From positions 115,761 through 179,760 of the forward strand of contig NZ_QBKR01000005.1 in NCBI RefSeq assembly GCF_003054245.1: DNA of 64,000 bases, in the 5' to 3' direction. This document shows positions 50,327 to 60,332 of this stretch, piece after piece. Made by a program: the position numbers and the translations under genes. Each line of letters begins with the position of its first letter. Position 1 is the first letter of the stretch. The notes beneath the pieces were generated by a model. That model worked only from the letters and a program-made list of their open reading frames with translations. It did no database searches and was not told the origin of the DNA. This stretch comes from Melghirimyces profundicolus. GTDB taxonomy: Bacteria > Bacillota > Bacilli > Thermoactinomycetales > DSM-45169.

Positions 50327-51033
50327 CCGGATGGTGGGAGAGGTGGTTTGCCGGTCCCGGAAGGTGCTGTCTGTGCGGGGGTCCCCATCGTGTGACCCCA
50401 TGGGCCGGTGTCTGGGACCGGATCTGTATGTCCTGCAGAGGCCGGCTGCATCGGATCCACTTACCGGTTTGTCCCCGTTGCGGAAGAGGGGGAACCCGGG
50501 GGACGACATGCGAGGATTGCATTCACCACCCTCCCGGAGTACTGGAGCGCAACGTGGCGGTCCTTCGGTATAACGCTTATGCAAAAGAGCTGATCCGGCT
50601 CTTTAAATACCGGGGCCGGGAATGTCTGGCCCTCCCCTTGGCCGAGATGATGGCGGAGCGGGTTTTCGAGTGCGGAATTCGGGCAAACGCGCTGGTATCC
50701 GTCCCACTTCACGAAGATAAGTTGCGACGAAGGGGGTTCAACCAGTCGGAGCTGTTGGCCCGGGAAATGGGCCGGTTGCTGCGGCTGCCCCTGATTCCGG
50801 TCCTGGTCAAGGTGAGTCCGACCCTGCCGCAAAGCCGGAAAAGCCGCCGGGAACGGTTGAAAGCCCTTCGGGGCGCTTTCCGGGTGAAACCGGAACGCAT
50901 CCCGGGGGCGGATCAAGGAACGTGGCTGCTGACGGATGATGTTTATACCACGGGGACGACTCTGCTAGAGTGTGCCCGCGCGTTGAAAGCGGCCGGAGCC
51001 GACCGGGTTTGTTCCGTTACGTTGGCCCGGTGA
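50323..51033 (+). CDS. comFC: ComFC family phosphoribosyltransferase-like protein
   Basis: A 236-residue protein of the ComF/GntX family, needed for transformation in Bacillus. N-terminal cysteine pairs (CCLCG, CMSC, CPRC, CEDC) form a zinc-binding region of about 60 residues, followed by a phosphoribosyltransferase fold with VSVPLHEDKLRRRGFNQSELL and the PRPP-binding LLTDDVYTTGTTL. The TTG start at 50323 overlaps the comFA TGA and follows a G-rich site, implying coupling. The enzyme's substrate is unknown. Confidence 0.92.
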   Translation: MTGWWERWFAGPGRCCLCGGPHRVTPWAGVWDRICMSCRGRLHRIHLPVCPRCGRGGTRGTTCEDCIHHPPGVLERNVAVLRYNAYAKELIRLFKYRGRECLALPLAEMMAERVFECGIRANALVSVPLHEDKLRRRGFNQSELLAREMGRLLRLPLIPVLVKVSPTLPQSRKSRRERLKALRGAFRVKPERIPGADQGTWLLTDDVYTTGTTLLECARALKAAGADRVCSVTLAR

Positions 51034-51171
51034 ACCGGAGGAAAATGTTAGATTCCTATGGAAGAAGGGGTATAGGACATCAAGAGTTGGGAAACAAAGG
51101 GGAATAGAGATCTCTCAACCATTCCGATGAATCCGACTTTCATTGAAGAGATTTGAAAGGAAGTGCCTTAC

Positions 51172-51444
51172 TTGAACAAAACTCAATTGATTGAACAAGT
51201 GGCGGAAGCGACCGGGAAGACCAAGAAAGAATCCGGAGAACTGGTGGAAGCCGTTCTGACTTCCATTTCCGATGCTCTCCGCAGAGGGGAAAAGGTCTCT
51301 CTGATCGGTTTCGGCAACTTCGAGGTGCGGGAGCGGGCCGCCCGGACCGGCCGTAACCCCCAAACCGGCGAAACGATCCAGATTCAGGCCAGCAAAGTTC
51401 CCGCCTTCAAGCCCGGAAAACAGCTGAAAGAATCCGTCAACTGA
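51172..51444 (+). CDS. hup: DNA-binding protein HU
   Basis: A 90-residue nucleoid protein. It begins [20 protein letters not shown] and has the DNA-binding arm [20 protein letters not shown] with the conserved Pro and Arg residues, then [15 protein letters not shown] 51172 after GAAAGGAAGTG gives the standard HU length; GTG 51163 would add three residues. It is followed by a terminator and is probably monocistronic. Confidence 0.96.
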   Translation: MNKTQLIEQVAEATGKTKKESGELVEAVLTSISDALRRGEKVSLIGFGNFEVRERAARTGRNPQTGETIQIQASKVPAFKPGKQLKESVN

Positions 51445-51464
51445 AAAATCACCATTTTTCTTCA

Positions 51465-51491
51465 CCTCCGGGAACGGACCGGGGGTTTTTT
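51465..51491 (+). terminator. Terminator of hup
   Basis: CCTCCGG pairs with CCGGGGG (one G-T pair) around a short loop, followed by TTTTTTG, 20 bases after the hup stop. Confidence 0.8.
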
Positions 51492-51601
51492 GTGTCCGCA
51501 GGGGGAGGAAATTCGATCCGGTTTCTCGAACCTAAAATCAAATGATCCGAAGTCATTCTTTTTTTAATAATGAATCAACAGGAGGTTGGTAACAATATCA
51601 A

Positions 51602-51631
51602 ATTGAATAATTATGCAAATGAACTTAAAAT
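51602..51631 (+). promoter_or_regulatory. Promoter overlapped by a putative ArgR (ARG) box
   Basis: TTGAAT (51603-51608) and TAAAAT (51626-51631) are 17 bp apart and form a sigma-A promoter. The bases 51602-51619 read ATTGAATAATTATGCAAA, close to the Bacillus ARG box (CATGAATAAAAATGCAAG type). A repressor bound there would cover the -35, consistent with arginine control of the downstream transporter. Confidence 0.5.
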
Positions 51632-51691
51632 AATTCATACGCGAATGACATCATCCATTCATTGCGCAACACCTTGAGGGAGGTTGGATGC

Positions 51692-52468
51692 ATGCTTGAC
51701 AGAAAGGGAATCGGTTTGTCCATTATTCTGGCAATCGCTTTGATCATGGCGGGCTGCAGCGGGAGTTCCGCCGGTTCCGGCGGCGGGGAACTTTTGAAAG
51801 TGGGGACCGACGCCGCTTATCCTCCCTTCGAAACGCAGGGAGGCGACGGGGAAATCACCGGATTCGACATCGACATCATCAAGGCGATTGCCAAAGCGGA
51901 GGGGATGAAAGTCTCCGTGAAACACACGGGTTGGGACCCTCTCTTTGAAGCGGTCAAGCGGGGAAAAGTGGATGCGGGGATCTCGGCAATGACCATCACC
52001 GAGAAGAGAAAGGAAACATTTGACTTTTCGGAACCTTACTTCGAGGCCAAGCAGTTGATCCTGTTGCCCGCCGATTCGGATGTGAAGTCGCTGAAGGATT
52101 TGAAAGGAAAAGAGATCGGCGTTCAGTCGGGAACCACCGGGGAGGTGGTGGTGCAGGAGGCTTTCGGCAAGACGTACAAGGGGATCCGGGGTTACGATGA
52201 CACCCCGGCCGCCATCGACGATCTGGCCAGCGGCCGGGTGGATGCGGTGGTGGCCGACAACGGGGTGGTTCAGGATTACATGAAGCAAAAACTGCCGGAA
52301 GGAAAGTTCAAGACAGTCGAAGACGCTTCCTTTGAAAAGGAGTATTACGGAATCATCGTCAAAAAAGGGAATAAAGATCTTCTTGAAAAAATCAACTCGG
52401 GCCTGAAGAAAATCCAGGAAGACGGCACCTATGACAAGATCTACCAGAAGTATTTCGGGGAGAAGTAA
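51692..52468 (+). CDS. Amino-acid ABC transporter substrate-binding lipoprotein (arginine type)
   Basis: A 258-residue binding protein of the polar amino acid family. The signal peptide ends in IMAGC with Cys22 lipidated. The mature part has VGTDAAYPPFETQGGDGEIT, GFDIDIIKAIAKA, AGISAMTITEKRKETFDFS and a C-terminal YDKIYQKYFGEK. It resembles ArtP/YqiX and GlnH-like proteins; arginine or lysine is favoured because of the ARG-like box upstream. ATG 51692 is eight bases from GAGGGAGG. A terminator follows inside the operon, which would lower downstream expression relative to the binding protein. Confidence 0.88.
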   Translation: MLDRKGIGLSIILAIALIMAGCSGSSAGSGGGELLKVGTDAAYPPFETQGGDGEITGFDIDIIKAIAKAEGMKVSVKHTGWDPLFEAVKRGKVDAGISAMTITEKRKETFDFSEPYFEAKQLILLPADSDVKSLKDLKGKEIGVQSGTTGEVVVQEAFGKTYKGIRGYDDTPAAIDDLASGRVDAVVADNGVVQDYMKQKLPEGKFKTVEDASFEKEYYGIIVKKGNKDLLEKINSGLKKIQEDGTYDKIYQKYFGEK

Positions 52469-52478
52469 GGTCCTTACG

Positions 52479-52501
52479 GGGGTGCGATGCACCCCTTTTT
52501 T
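52479..52501 (+). terminator. Intra-operon terminator after the binding protein gene
   Basis: GGGGTGC pairs with GCACCCC around GAT and is followed by TTTTTTG. It lies between the binding protein and the permease, so some read-through, or a second promoter in the AT-rich stretch after it, must feed the permease. Confidence 0.85.
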
Positions 52502-52646
52502 GCGGTCGGATGAAGGATCATTAAGAAATTCGTTAATTGTATAAAATCTTGTGGATACTGTGGATAACTCTGTGAATAAGTCTTTGGTTTTATCCATCCA
52601 ACACCCGAACTCTGATTCCTTCAAATGTTTGCAGAGGAGTGTTTTC

Positions 52647-53327
52647 ATGGACTGGTCCGTTGTTTGGGAATATAAGAATCTTTTTATCACCGGTGTTTGG
52701 GTGACGTTTATATTAACCCTGGTGGGGATTTCCGTGGGACTGGTCATCGGGTTGACCACGGGGCTGATGCGACTGTCGGGCATCGGCTGGCTGCAGATCC
52801 CGGCCAAGGTGTATGTGGATATCTTTCGGGGCACGCCTCTTCTTTTACAGATTTTTTTCGTCCATTTCGCGGTGATTCCCACCATATGGGAAGATGTGAT
52901 GAAGTTGGAGGTGCCGGACTTTATCTTCTCCGGCTTTGTTGCTCTCTCCCTTAATGCGGGAGCTTATATTGCGGAGATTTTCCGCGGAGGAATTAAATCG
53001 ATTGACAAAGGACAGATGGAGGCGGCGCGCTCTCTGGGAATGTCTTATGCCCAAGCGATGCGTCATATCATCCTTCCCCAAGCCTTCAAACGGATGCTTC
53101 CCCCCTTGGGGAACGAGTTTATCGCTTTATTGAAGGATTCCTCCCTGGTGGCCCCGATTGCGGTTCACGATCTTACCTATGCGGCCAATATCACCGCGAA
53201 AAACACTTGGGAACGGTGGACTCCCTACATCACAGCGGGCGTGCTTTACTTCATGTTAACCTATCTTTTGTCCCGGGTCGTTTTCTGGTTGGAACGACGA
53301 TACAGCACGGAAGGGGAGGATCGTTGA
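52647..53327 (+). CDS. Amino-acid ABC transporter permease
   Basis: A 226-residue HisM-type permease. It has five hydrophobic helices, the N-terminal family pattern [19 protein letters not shown] and the EAA loop [23 protein letters not shown] 52647 is six bases from AGAGGAGTG; an in-frame extension from 52551 lacks support. Its stop overlaps the ATPase start. It would form the membrane channel for the arginine-type system. Confidence 0.92.
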   Translation: MDWSVVWEYKNLFITGVWVTFILTLVGISVGLVIGLTTGLMRLSGIGWLQIPAKVYVDIFRGTPLLLQIFFVHFAVIPTIWEDVMKLEVPDFIFSGFVALSLNAGAYIAEIFRGGIKSIDKGQMEAARSLGMSYAQAMRHIILPQAFKRMLPPLGNEFIALLKDSSLVAPIAVHDLTYAANITAKNTWERWTPYITAGVLYFMLTYLLSRVVFWLERRYSTEGEDR

Positions 53328-54058
53328 TGACAGAGAGGATCCGGATCGAGGGTTTGGTTAAAAACTTCGGAAGCACAAAGGTGCTCAAAGGAATCGACCT
53401 GACCGTCCGGGAAAGAGAAGTGGTCTCCCTGATCGGTCCCAGCGGTTCCGGAAAAAGCACCCTGCTCCGTTGCATGAATCTCTTGGAATCGGTCACGGAA
53501 GGGAAAGTGGTGGTGGGCGGGAAGGATTTGACCGCACCGGACACCAATCTCGATCAGGTGCGGACCGAGATGGGGATGGTGTTTCAGCAGTTCAACCTGT
53601 TTCCCCACATGCGGGTGATCGAAAACATCACCCTCGCCCCGATACGGGTTCGGAAATGGGATCGAGAGAGAGCCGAACAGAAAGCGATGAATCTTCTGAG
53701 GAAAGTGGGACTGGAAGAGAAAGCCCGCGTATACCCGGAGAAGCTTTCCGGAGGTCAGATGCAACGGGTGGCGATCGCCCGGGCACTGGCCATGGACCCG
53801 AAAGTGATGCTGTTTGACGAGCCCACTTCCGCCTTGGATCCGGAGATGATTAAAGAAGTGCTCGGGGTGATGAAACATCTGGCCCGGGAGGGGATGACCA
53901 TGGTGATCGTCACCCATGAGATGGGGTTTGCCCGTGAGGTTTGTGACCGGGTCCTTTTCATGGATGACGGGCGGATCATCGAAGAGGGCAAACCGTCGGA
54001 ACTGTTCGATCAGCCGAGGGAGGATCGAACCCGGGCATTTTTAAGCAAAGTCCTGTGA
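53327..54058 (+). CDS. Amino-acid ABC transporter ATP-binding protein
   Basis: A 243-residue ABC ATPase. The Walker A motif is GPSGSGKST, the signature [15 protein letters not shown], Walker [15 protein letters not shown], and the switch histidine lies in VTHEM. It belongs to the GlnQ/ArtR-type family for polar amino acids. The ATG at 53327 overlaps the permease TGA, with GGGGAGGA upstream. The last gene of the transporter operon. Confidence 0.94.
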   Translation: MTERIRIEGLVKNFGSTKVLKGIDLTVREREVVSLIGPSGSGKSTLLRCMNLLESVTEGKVVVGGKDLTAPDTNLDQVRTEMGMVFQQFNLFPHMRVIENITLAPIRVRKWDRERAEQKAMNLLRKVGLEEKARVYPEKLSGGQMQRVAIARALAMDPKVMLFDEPTSALDPEMIKEVLGVMKHLAREGMTMVIVTHEMGFAREVCDRVLFMDDGRIIEEGKPSELFDQPREDRTRAFLSKVL

Positions 54059-54091
54059 TGGATCCCCTCTTTCCGATACCCGGGAATTTCC

Positions 54092-54121
54092 TTGACTTTA
54101 CCTGTTTTGAAGTGTTATAGT
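54092..54121 (+). promoter_or_regulatory. Promoter of the cold-shock gene
   Basis: TTGACT (54092-54097) and TATAGT (54116-54121) are 18 bp apart with a TGn extension before the -10. A leader of about 55 bases precedes the ATG. Confidence 0.65.
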
Positions 54122-54182
54122 GATTCTACATGGAAGACCCTTCGGTATTTCATGTGGATCAATTTATGAAGGGATTGTTATT

Positions 54183-54383
54183 ATGCAAGGCAAAGTCAAG
54201 TGGTTCAACGCGGAAAAAGGTTATGGTTTCATCGAGCGCGATGGCGGGGACGACGTTTTCGTTCATTACTCCGCAATTCAGGAAGAAGGCTTTAAATCGT
54301 TGGACGAAGGTCAATCCGTCGAGTTTGAAATCGTGGAAGGCCCGCGTGGACCGCAGGCTGCCAACGTAACGAAACTTGCCTGA
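54183..54383 (+). CDS. Cold-shock protein (CspA/CspB family)
   Basis: A 66-residue OB-fold nucleic-acid chaperone. RNP1 (KGYGFIER) and RNP2 (DVFVHYSAI) are clear, and the sequence begins [13 protein letters not shown]. It binds single-stranded nucleic acid during cold shock or growth. The ATG at 54183 follows GAAGGG; an in-frame extension of 21 residues from 54120 lies at the promoter and is not translated. The 55-base leader could itself fold, as in other csp mRNAs. Confidence 0.96.
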   Translation: MQGKVKWFNAEKGYGFIERDGGDDVFVHYSAIQEEGFKSLDEGQSVEFEIVEGPRGPQAANVTKLA

Positions 54384-54401
54384 CCCAAACAACGAAATCG
54401 A

Positions 54402-54435
54402 TCCCTCCTGAACGACTGTTTCGGGGGGGTTTTTA
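54402..54435 (+). terminator. Terminator of the cold-shock gene
   Basis: CCCTCCTGAA can pair with TTTCGGGGGG around a short loop and is followed by TTTTTAATTTC, about 20 bases after the stop. Confidence 0.65.
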
Positions 54436-54567
54436 ATTTCCGCCGTTTCTTTCCCCCAACTCAGTAAATCAGGGTGATTTTCTGCGATGAATTGTTCAGG
54501 CGCAGGAGGAATTATACCTCATAACGGGAATACATAACAGTAGAAGGCGAAAAGGGGGATTCGCTTG

Positions 54568-55128
54568 ATGAAGTACAACATCCGAGGGAACAACATTGAC
54601 GTGACCCAGGCGCTTCGAGATTACGTGGTCAAAAAGTTGGGCCGTCTGGAGAAGTACTTTGATTCCACCTCGGCAACCGAAGCCCATGTAGCCCTGAGTG
54701 TATACCGGGACGAACACAAGGTGGAGGTGACGGTCCCCTTTCCCGGGTTGTTGGTTCGCGCCGAAGAGGCCACGGAGAATATGTACGCCGCCATCGACAA
54801 TGTGGTGGAAAAGCTGGAGCGCCAGATCCGAAAGTATAAAACGAAAGTGAATCGAAAGTTCCGCCAGGACGGCACCATCCGCAACCTGGAAAACGGAACG
54901 GCCCCTGAGATCGCAGAAAATCACCTGGAAAACGAAGAGGGAGAAAGCGAATTTGAAGTGGTCCGCACAAAACGGTTCAACCTCAAACCGATGGATACCG
55001 AGGAAGCCATTTTGCAGATGGATCTTTTGGGCCACAATTTTTACGTTTTCTCCAATGCCGACACCAATGAGGTGAATGTGGTCTACAAACGGAAAGACGG
55101 AAAGTACGGGTTGATTGAACCCGAATGA
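54568..55128 (+). CDS. hpf: Ribosome hibernation-promoting factor, long form
   Basis: A 186-residue long HPF (YvyD type) that dimerises 70S ribosomes into inactive 100S particles. The N-terminal domain (about 1-100) has MKYNIRGNNIDVTQALRDYV and YAAIDNVVEKLERQIRKYK. The C-terminal dimerisation domain (about 130-186) contains VVRTKRFNLKPMDTEEAILQ and GHNFYVFSNADTNEVNVVYK. ATG 54568 is eight bases from AAAGGGGGA; TTG 54565 is a minor alternative. Its place upstream of secA-prfB matches Bacillus. Confidence 0.96.
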   Translation: MKYNIRGNNIDVTQALRDYVVKKLGRLEKYFDSTSATEAHVALSVYRDEHKVEVTVPFPGLLVRAEEATENMYAAIDNVVEKLERQIRKYKTKVNRKFRQDGTIRNLENGTAPEIAENHLENEEGESEFEVVRTKRFNLKPMDTEEAILQMDLLGHNFYVFSNADTNEVNVVYKRKDGKYGLIEPE

Positions 55129-55170
55129 ACACGATAAAACCCCATCCGGTCCTCACAGAGGATCATCCCC

Positions 55171-55199
55171 AAAAGGGCAGCCGTCCGTGCTGCCCTTTT
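55171..55199 (+). terminator. Terminator of hpf
   Basis: AAAAGGGCAGC pairs perfectly with GCTGCCCTTTT around a seven-base loop, about 40 bases after the hpf stop. Confidence 0.9.
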
Positions 55200-55375
55200 G
55201 TTTGGATGGGTTCTGAAGCTTTTGTGAAAACGTGAAAAGAAGGGGTGTTTTTTGTTAAACTAATAGACAGTACCTGATCATGGAATCCTCAGACAAAATG
55301 GTCTGTCAGGCATATAGAGACCGAGGCGGGTTTGTGCGGGAGTTCCAAGCAGTCTCACGAAAGGGATGAAGGCGG

Positions 55376-57919
55376 ATGCTCAACCTGTTGAAAAAGATGC
55401 TTCCCGACGTCAATGAACGGGAGCTGAAGAAGTGTTACAAAATCGCCGATCAGATTGAAAACTTGGAGCCGGAAATCTCAACCCTTTCCGACGAGGAATT
55501 GACAGGAAAGACCGAGGAGTTCCGAAAACGGTTGGCCGAAGGGGAAACCCTGGACGACCTGCTTCCTGAAGCCTATGCGGTGGTCCGTGAAGCGGCCAAG
55601 CGGGTCTTGGGGATGCGCCATTTCTACGTCCAGTTGGTGGGCGGGATTGTTCTGCATCAAGGAAACATTGCCGAAATGAAAACCGGGGAAGGAAAAACCC
55701 TGGTATCCACCCTGCCGGCCTACCTGAACGCGCTGAGCGGGGATGGTGTCCATGTGGTTACCGTCAACGACTATCTGGCGCGTCGGGACCGTGAATGGAT
55801 GGGGCAGGTATTTGAATTTCTCGGGATGAAAGTCGGGCTGAACCTTCCGGGGATGGAGCCGGAAGAAAAACGGGAGGCCTATCAGGCGGACATCACCTTC
55901 GGAACCAACAACGAGTTCGGGTTCGATTATCTCCGGGACAACATGGTACTCTATCCGGAACAGATCGTCCAGCGCAAACTGAACTATGCCCTGATCGACG
56001 AGGTGGACAGCATCCTCATCGACGAGGCCCGGACCCCTCTGATCATCAGCGGGCAAGCCAACAAGGCGACAGACCTTTACTACGCCGCCGACAAACTGGT
56101 GCGGAGGCTGAAACCCGAAGAGGACTATACGGTGGACATCAAAACCAAAAGCGTCTCCCTGACGGAACAAGGGGTGGACAAGGCGGAGTCCTTCCTCGGG
56201 ATCGACAATCTGTTCGACGCCAAAAACATCACCGCCAACCATCACATCCAGCAAGCCCTGAAGGCTCACGTCATCATGAAACGGGATCAGGATTATGTCG
56301 TCAACGAGGACGGAGTGGTCATCGTTGACGATTTTACCGGCCGCCTGATGCACGGTCGCCGGTACAGTGACGGACTTCACCAGGCGATCGAAGCCAAAGA
56401 GGGAATCCAGGTGCAAAAAGAGAGCATGACCCTGGCGACCATCACCTTGCAGAATTACTTCCGCATGTACGACAAGTTGTGCGGAATGACCGGCACGGCC
56501 AAAACCGAAGAAGAGGAATTCCGCAAGATTTACGGCATGAACGTGGTCCAGATTCCCACCCACAAACCGATGGTCCGCAAGGACCACTCGGACCAGCTTT
56601 ACAAGACCGAAGAGGCCAAATTCCGGGCCGTGGTGGAAGAGATCGTCAACCGTCACGCCACCGGACAGCCGATCCTGGTGGGGACCGTCTCCATCGAAAA
56701 GTCGGAAAAACTCTCCCGGATGCTGAAGAAACGGGGCATTCCCCACCAAGTGCTCAATGCCAAAAATCATGCCCGGGAAGCGGAGATCATCGCCCAGGCC
56801 GGGCAGCGGGGAGCCGTGACCATCGCCACCAACATGGCGGGGCGGGGTACGGACATTGTTCTCGGTGAAGGCGTCGACGAACTGGGCGGTCTGCACGTCA
56901 TCGGCACCGAGCGGCACGAGAGCCGCCGGATCGACAACCAGCTCCGGGGGCGTGCCGGCCGCCAGGGAGACCCCGGCTCGTCCCAGTTCTACCTCTCCTT
57001 TGAGGATGAACTGATGCGCCGGTTCGGCTCTGAACGGATCCAGGGCATGATGGACAGTCTCGGGATGGACGAAGACACCCCCATCGAAGGGAAGATGTTC
57101 TCCCGGGCGGTGGCCAATGCCCAGAAACGGGTGGAAGGGAACAACTTCGACGCCCGTCGGTGGGTGCTGCAGTATGATGATGTCCTCAACCAACAGCGGG
57201 AAATCATCTACAAGCAGCGCCGGCAGGTTCTGACCGGCGAAGGGTTGAAAGAAATCGTCCTCGACATGGGCAAGATGCTGATCGAACGTGTGGTGGAAGC
57301 CCATACGCCGGAGGACGACATCCCCGAAGACTGGGACCTGGGGCCCGTGGTGGAACTGGCCAACTCCTCTTTCCTGAAAGAGGGAGAAGTGGATGAAGAG
57401 GATCTGGAAGGTCTGGAACGGGACGAGATGGTCGACTTCCTCTTTGAAAAACTGAAGGACCATTATGAGCGCCGGGAAAAAGAGATCGGGTCCGAGCGAC
57501 TCGAGGAGTTTGCCAAAGTGGTCATTCTTCGGACGGTGGACCGGAAGTGGATGGATCACATTGACGCCATGGATCAGCTGCGGCAGGGCATCCATCTGCG
57601 TGCCTACGGCCAGACGGATCCCTTGCGTGAATACCAGTTTGAAGGATACGAGATGTTCCAGGAGATGATCCGGGAGATCCAGGAAGAAGTGGTCCGCTAT
57701 GTGATGAAGTCGGAGCTGGATGAAGGCGAAGAGATCGAACGGGAAGAAGTGGCGACCAACCAGACTGCTTCTTCCGGCGGCTCTCCCCATTCCGGGGAAG
57801 AAAAACCGAAGCGGCAACCGATTCGGAGAACCGAAAAGGTGGGGCGCAACGAACCTTGCCCCTGCGGCAGCGGGAAGAAATACAAACACTGTTGCGGCCG
57901 GGCCGCCCAAACCGGCTGA
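55376..57919 (+). CDS. secA: Preprotein translocase ATPase SecA
   Basis: An 847-residue motor that drives proteins through SecYEG. NBD1 has Walker [12 protein letters not shown] and Walker [19 protein letters not shown]2 has [15 protein letters not shown] and [15 protein letters not shown]. The C-terminal zinc motif [14 protein letters not shown], which binds SecB-like partners and lipid, is complete. The ATG follows AAGGGATGAAGG. Upstream is a short hairpin (CAGAC/GTCTG, about 55290-55310) whose role is unclear. prfB follows after about 80 bases, as in Bacillus. Confidence 0.97.
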   Translation: MLNLLKKMLPDVNERELKKCYKIADQIENLEPEISTLSDEELTGKTEEFRKRLAEGETLDDLLPEAYAVVREAAKRVLGMRHFYVQLVGGIVLHQGNIAEMKTGEGKTLVSTLPAYLNALSGDGVHVVTVNDYLARRDREWMGQVFEFLGMKVGLNLPGMEPEEKREAYQADITFGTNNEFGFDYLRDNMVLYPEQIVQRKLNYALIDEVDSILIDEARTPLIISGQANKATDLYYAADKLVRRLKPEEDYTVDIKTKSVSLTEQGVDKAESFLGIDNLFDAKNITANHHIQQALKAHVIMKRDQDYVVNEDGVVIVDDFTGRLMHGRRYSDGLHQAIEAKEGIQVQKESMTLATITLQNYFRMYDKLCGMTGTAKTEEEEFRKIYGMNVVQIPTHKPMVRKDHSDQLYKTEEAKFRAVVEEIVNRHATGQPILVGTVSIEKSEKLSRMLKKRGIPHQVLNAKNHAREAEIIAQAGQRGAVTIATNMAGRGTDIVLGEGVDELGGLHVIGTERHESRRIDNQLRGRAGRQGDPGSSQFYLSFEDELMRRFGSERIQGMMDSLGMDEDTPIEGKMFSRAVANAQKRVEGNNFDARRWVLQYDDVLNQQREIIYKQRRQVLTGEGLKEIVLDMGKMLIERVVEAHTPEDDIPEDWDLGPVVELANSSFLKEGEVDEEDLEGLERDEMVDFLFEKLKDHYERREKEIGSERLEEFAKVVILRTVDRKWMDHIDAMDQLRQGIHLRAYGQTDPLREYQFEGYEMFQEMIREIQEEVVRYVMKSELDEGEEIEREEVATNQTASSGGSPHSGEEKPKRQPIRRTEKVGRNEPCPCGSGKKYKHCCGRAAQTG

Positions 57920-58002
57920 ACCGGTTTTCCACCCGGTTCTGTCTATGATATCCTTGTCCTTGTCGTGCCGACGCATCCCAATGGAGAAGGAGAAGTGAGA
58001 AA

Positions 58003-59113
58003 ATGCAACTGAGCGATATTCGACAGGAACTGAACAATACAGCCAAGCGATTGGCGGACATCAGGGGGTCTCTTTGACCTCCCTCAAAAGGAGAAGCGCA
58101 TCCAGGCCCTGGAACAGGAGATGACCGATCCTGACTTCTGGAATGATCAGGCCAAGGCGCAAAAAGTGATCGATGAGAACAACCGTCTCAAATGGCTCGT
58201 CCAGGAAATGAAAGAACTGGAGGAAAGCCAGGAGGAAATCCAGGTGATGACCGAACTGATCGCCGAAGAGGACGATGACTCCATGATGCCCGAGGCGGTG
58301 GAGGGTCTCAAAAAACTGAAGCAGAAACTGGACGATTTTGAGCTGGCATTGCTTCTGAACGAACCCTATGACAAAAACAACGCCATTTTGGAACTCCATC
58401 CGGGTGCGGGGGGAACGGAGTCCCAGGACTGGGCCCAAATCCTCCTCCGAATGTACACGCGATGGGCGGAACGACGAGGGTTCAAAGTGGAGACCCTGGA
58501 CTATCTGCCCGGGGAGGAAGCCGGCGTCAAGAGTGTCACCCTTTTGATCAAAGGTCATAACGCGTACGGCTACCTCAAGGCTGAAAAAGGGGTCCACCGC
58601 CTGGTCCGGATCTCCCCCTTCGATGCTTCGGGACGCCGTCACACTTCTTTCGTTTCCGCCAACGTCCTGCCGGAGATTGAAGATGACGGGGACATTGAGA
58701 TCCGGTCGGAAGACCTGAAGATCGATACCTACCGGTCCAGCGGCGCCGGGGGTCAGCACGTCAATACCACGGATTCGGCGGTGCGGATTACGCACCTCCC
58801 CACCAATATCGTGGTCACGTGCCAATCGGAACGGTCCCAGATCAAAAACCGGGAGCGTGCCATGAAGATCCTGAAAGCGCGTTTGGTGGAACGGCAAATG
58901 GAAGAGAAGCAAAAAGAACTGGCCGAGCTGCAGGGAGAACAGACGGAGATCGGCTGGGGCAACCAGATTCGATCTTATGTGTTCCATCCTTACAGCATGG
59001 TCAAAGACCACCGGACCCAGGTTGAAGTGGGCAATGTCCAAGCTGTGGTGGACGGTGAGATCGATGTTTTCATCGAGGCGTACCTGCGCAAAAAGATGAA
59101 TGCGGGAGACTGA
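58003..59113 (+). CDS. prfB: Peptide chain release factor 2, with programmed +1 frameshift
   Basis: RF2 recognises UGA and UAA. The gene is in two frames: 58003-58074 encodes 24 residues ending at an in-frame TGA (58075-58077), and the rest, 58076-59113, is read after a +1 shift, giving about 369 residues. The SPF-type anticodon motif ([10 protein letters not shown]) and GGQ ([16 protein letters not shown]) are present. The start ATG follows GGAGAAGGAGAAG. RF2 thereby regulates its own synthesis: scarcity of RF2 favours the shift. A terminator follows, directly succeeded by a tandem repeat array. Confidence 0.97.
58063..58078 (+). promoter_or_regulatory. prfB programmed frameshift site
   Basis: The internal Shine-Dalgarno-like AGGGGG (58063-58068) lies three bases before CTT-TGA-C (58072-58078). 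The ribosome slips from CTT to TTT and continues with GAC. This is the classical RF2 autoregulatory signal. Confidence 0.97.
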
Positions 59114-59123
59114 CCCGCACGAC

Positions 59124-59151
59124 AAAAAGGCTGCCGAAGGGCAGCCTTTTT
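59124..59151 (+). terminator. Terminator of secA-prfB
   Basis: AAAAAGGCTGCC pairs with GGCAGCCTTTTT around a four-base loop, ten bases after the prfB stop, with a seven-T run. Confidence 0.93.
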
Positions 59152-59162
59152 TTGCAACAGAA

Positions 59163-59520
59163 CATAGCGAGACCGGGGAGCGGAGCGCCCCAGGCGAGAC
59201 TTGTACTCTGTGAGTGCATAGCGAGACCGGGGAGCGGAGCACCCCAGGCGAGACTTGTGCTCTGTGAGTGCATAGCGAGACCGGGGAGCGGAGCGCCCCA
59301 GGCGAGACTTGTACTCTGTGAGTGCATAGCGAGACCGGGGAGCGGAGCACCCCAGGCGAGACTTGTGCTCTGTGAGTGCATAGCGAGACCGGGGAGCGGA
59401 GCGCCCCAGGCGAGACTTGTACTCTGTGAGTGCATAGCGAGACCGGGGAGCGGAGCACCCCAGGCGAGACTTGTGCTCTGTGAGTGCATAGCGAGACCGG
59501 GGAGCGGAATGCCCCAGGCG
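59163..59520 (+). repeat. Tandem array of 54-bp units without element ends
   Basis: Six full units start at 59163, 59217, 59271, 59325, 59379 and 59433, and a partial seventh starts at 59487. The units are the same family as in the MITE-like copies but 54 bp long. Odd units have GCGCCCC with GTACTC and even units GCACCCC with GTGCTC, so the real period is a 108-bp dimer. Neither terminal inverted repeat of the element is present. The array lies between the prfB terminator and the 3' end of the ywqG-like gene. Confidence 0.93.
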
Positions 59521-59546
59521 GGGAAATCACGACGGATGGTTCGATT

Positions 59547-60332
59547 TCACGGATTTTGCAACACCAGGCAGGCTTCATCGAAGTTACCCTTCAGAAGATC
59601 GTTCCGGGTGATACAGAAGTAAATCATGCCCCGGTTTCCAAAGACCATGTCGAGCTCCTCATCCGAATCCACTTGGAGGAGAAGCACCCAGTCGGCCTCT
59701 TTTTTCCCCGTCTGTTCCCGGCAGGCCTCGAATACGTCCGATTCCAGCTCCAGAGGCGGTCCGAAGGCCTGATGGTAACCCCCTTCCCTGCCTTCCAGAT
59801 CATACAGGCGATCCATCAGATCAAACCAGATCTCTTCCATATCTTCAGGGGCGTCCACGTTGGGGAATGACTTCTCCAAGCGAAAGTCGATTCCCCGTTC
59901 GGGATAACGCACTTCCCGGGGCAGATCTTCCGGAAGCGGGGCAGGGACCAGTTCCTCCCGCTCGGCATCGGCATAAATGACTTTTCCGCTCATCCGGTCC
60001 GAGGGGGCTCCCCAGAGGAGATCGTCCACCGTCGCAAAGAAATAGAGCATTCCCCGGTCGGGAAGCGGGCTCATCGGGTCGACCTCTCTCAGTTGCGCCA
60101 GGTTATACTGGGCGATGAAGGGGAGAGGCTTTCCCTCGCTGAAGGGGTAGGAAAGGTCGGAGGGAAGGTCGGGAACGCCGCCGAACTTGGAACTCCCGCG
60201 CGGTACCGTCTCTTCCTCCCGAAGCCGGATCATCACGCACGGGACGAGTGTTCCGATCACTTCTTCCTCCATTTCCGACAGCCCCTGTTCCGCCAGCACT
60301 TCTCTGACCTTTTCTTCCATCGTTTTACGCAT
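59547..60332 (-). CDS. YwqG family protein (DUF1963)
   Basis: A 261-residue soluble protein of the DUF1963/YwqG family. Family features include SSKFGGVPDLPSDLSYP, LPFIAQYNLAQL, DRGMLYFFATVDDLLWG, HQAFGPPLELESD and a C-terminal GNRGMIYFCITRNDLLKGNF. The biochemical function is unknown; members often occur near toxin-immunity or housekeeping genes. The ATG at 60332 (complement) follows GGAGGGATT. Its 3' end is 27 bases from the tandem array. Confidence 0.88.
   Translation of the reverse strand: MRKTMEEKVREVLAEQGLSEMEEEVIGTLVPCVMIRLREEETVPRGSSKFGGVPDLPSDLSYPFSEGKPLPFIAQYNLAQLREVDPMSPLPDRGMLYFFATVDDLLWGAPSDRMSGKVIYADAEREELVPAPLPEDLPREVRYPERGIDFRLEKSFPNVDAPEDMEEIWFDLMDRLYDLEGREGGYHQAFGPPLELESDVFEACREQTGKKEADWVLLLQVDSDEELDMVFGNRGMIYFCITRNDLLKGNFDEACLVLQNP

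Noticed and set aside
55478..57976. Very long open frame on the complement of secA (832 codons)
   Set aside because: It is the antisense shadow of a high-GC gene: no ribosome binding site, no recognisable domain, and secA on the plus strand is unmistakable. The same holds for long antisense frames over nuoH, murA and metK.
58061..59578. 505-codon complement frame across prfB and the tandem array
   Set aside because: Half is antisense to prfB and half is the translated repeat; no start signals.
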